The position numbers and the translations under genes were made by a program. The notes beneath the pieces were generated by a model. It made no database searches. It was not told the DNA's origin and saw only the letters and a program-made list of their open reading frames with translations. This document shows positions 63,923 through 64,000 of a stretch of DNA of 64,000 nucleotides, piece after piece; within the stretch, counting starts at the first letter, position 1; each line of letters begins with the position of its first letter. The stretch comes from Suilimivivens aceti (GTDB lineage Bacteria; Bacillota; Clostridia; Lachnospirales; Lachnospiraceae), in contig NZ_JAOQKJ010000005.1 of assembly GCF_025567405.1 (NCBI RefSeq), positions 124,001-188,000 on the forward strand, read 5' to 3'.

Positions 63923-64000
63923 ATGGATTTTATTGAAAAGAACTGGGATTTAATCAAAGAAACACTGAGAAATGAATATGATCTTTCCGATATTTCCTAT
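63923..64000 (+). CDS. dnaA: Chromosomal replication initiator DnaA, N-terminus only
   Basis: 26 residues before the window ends: MDFIEKNWDLIKETLRNEYD, then LSDISY. They fit the helical N-terminal DnaB-interaction domain of clostridial DnaA. GAGGGAAG lies upstream. Identity rests mainly on position beside rpmH and the DnaA boxes. Confidence 0.9.
   Translation, partial: MDFIEKNWDLIKETLRNEYDLSDISY

Overview
The window looks like the chromosome of a gut Lachnospiraceae bacterium (Clostridia; a Blautia, Dorea or Ruminococcus gnavus relative is my guess, not proven). The replication origin is at the right edge. The order dnaA / oriC / rpmH-rnpA-yidD-yidC-jag-mnmE, then mnmG-rsmG, parAB with two perfect parS sites and serS, is the usual Firmicutes origin-left arm. 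Nearly every gene runs on the minus strand, away from oriC. The main exception is a plus-strand regulatory cassette at 28.6-33.3 kb.

Layout, left to right. 0-1.4 kb: the start of a Y-family DNA polymerase under a perfect SOS box, a broken MFS transporter and a 68-aa orphan. 1.8-7.5 kb: two HD-GYP c-di-GMP proteins, one interrupted by an in-frame TAG, and a chemoreceptor. 7.6-13.7 kb: one operon ptsH-ptsI-nagB-nagA-EIIA-nagE for N-acetylglucosamine uptake and conversion to fructose-6-phosphate. nagE is frameshifted and HPr has Lys at the usual regulatory Ser46. 13.7-17.6 kb: a DUF4143 ATPase, an AlbA_2 regulator and mobile-element debris.

17.6-33.3 kb: a surface-adhesin locus. A very large secreted, membrane-anchored protein (about 3320 codons, split by an in-frame TAG) lies behind two small receiver-like proteins that lack the phospho-acceptor Asp. 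Divergent from them is a LytTR response regulator - surface protein - GHKL histidine kinase operon. Between the two sits a highly structured leader with two terminator-like hairpins and a 20-bp-period direct repeat that suits a LytTR regulator.

33.3-47.2 kb: a mobile-element graveyard. It contains integrase remnants, a broken AbiE-type toxin with its antitoxin, two truncated ParB-like genes and tRNA-Arg(CCT) attachment remnants. Two repeat arrays have the same spacing but different repeat sequences. Between the two ParB-like fragments lies a compact membrane and bile island: bile salt hydrolase, small alarmone synthetase, cardiolipin synthase, then a phospholipase-D protein, an OmpR/HisKA two-component system, a FUSC-family membrane protein and a phosphatidylglycerophosphate-synthase-like enzyme. 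47.2-64 kb: conserved housekeeping genes (DUF3881, serS, an HD-GYP protein, DUF4446, parB-parA), a DegS/DegU-like pair, rsmG-mnmG, a ThuA/isomerase pair, and mnmE to dnaA.

Functions come from motif recognition in the translations. No database search was possible. Several genes are broken by one base, so sequencing error has to be excluded for each.
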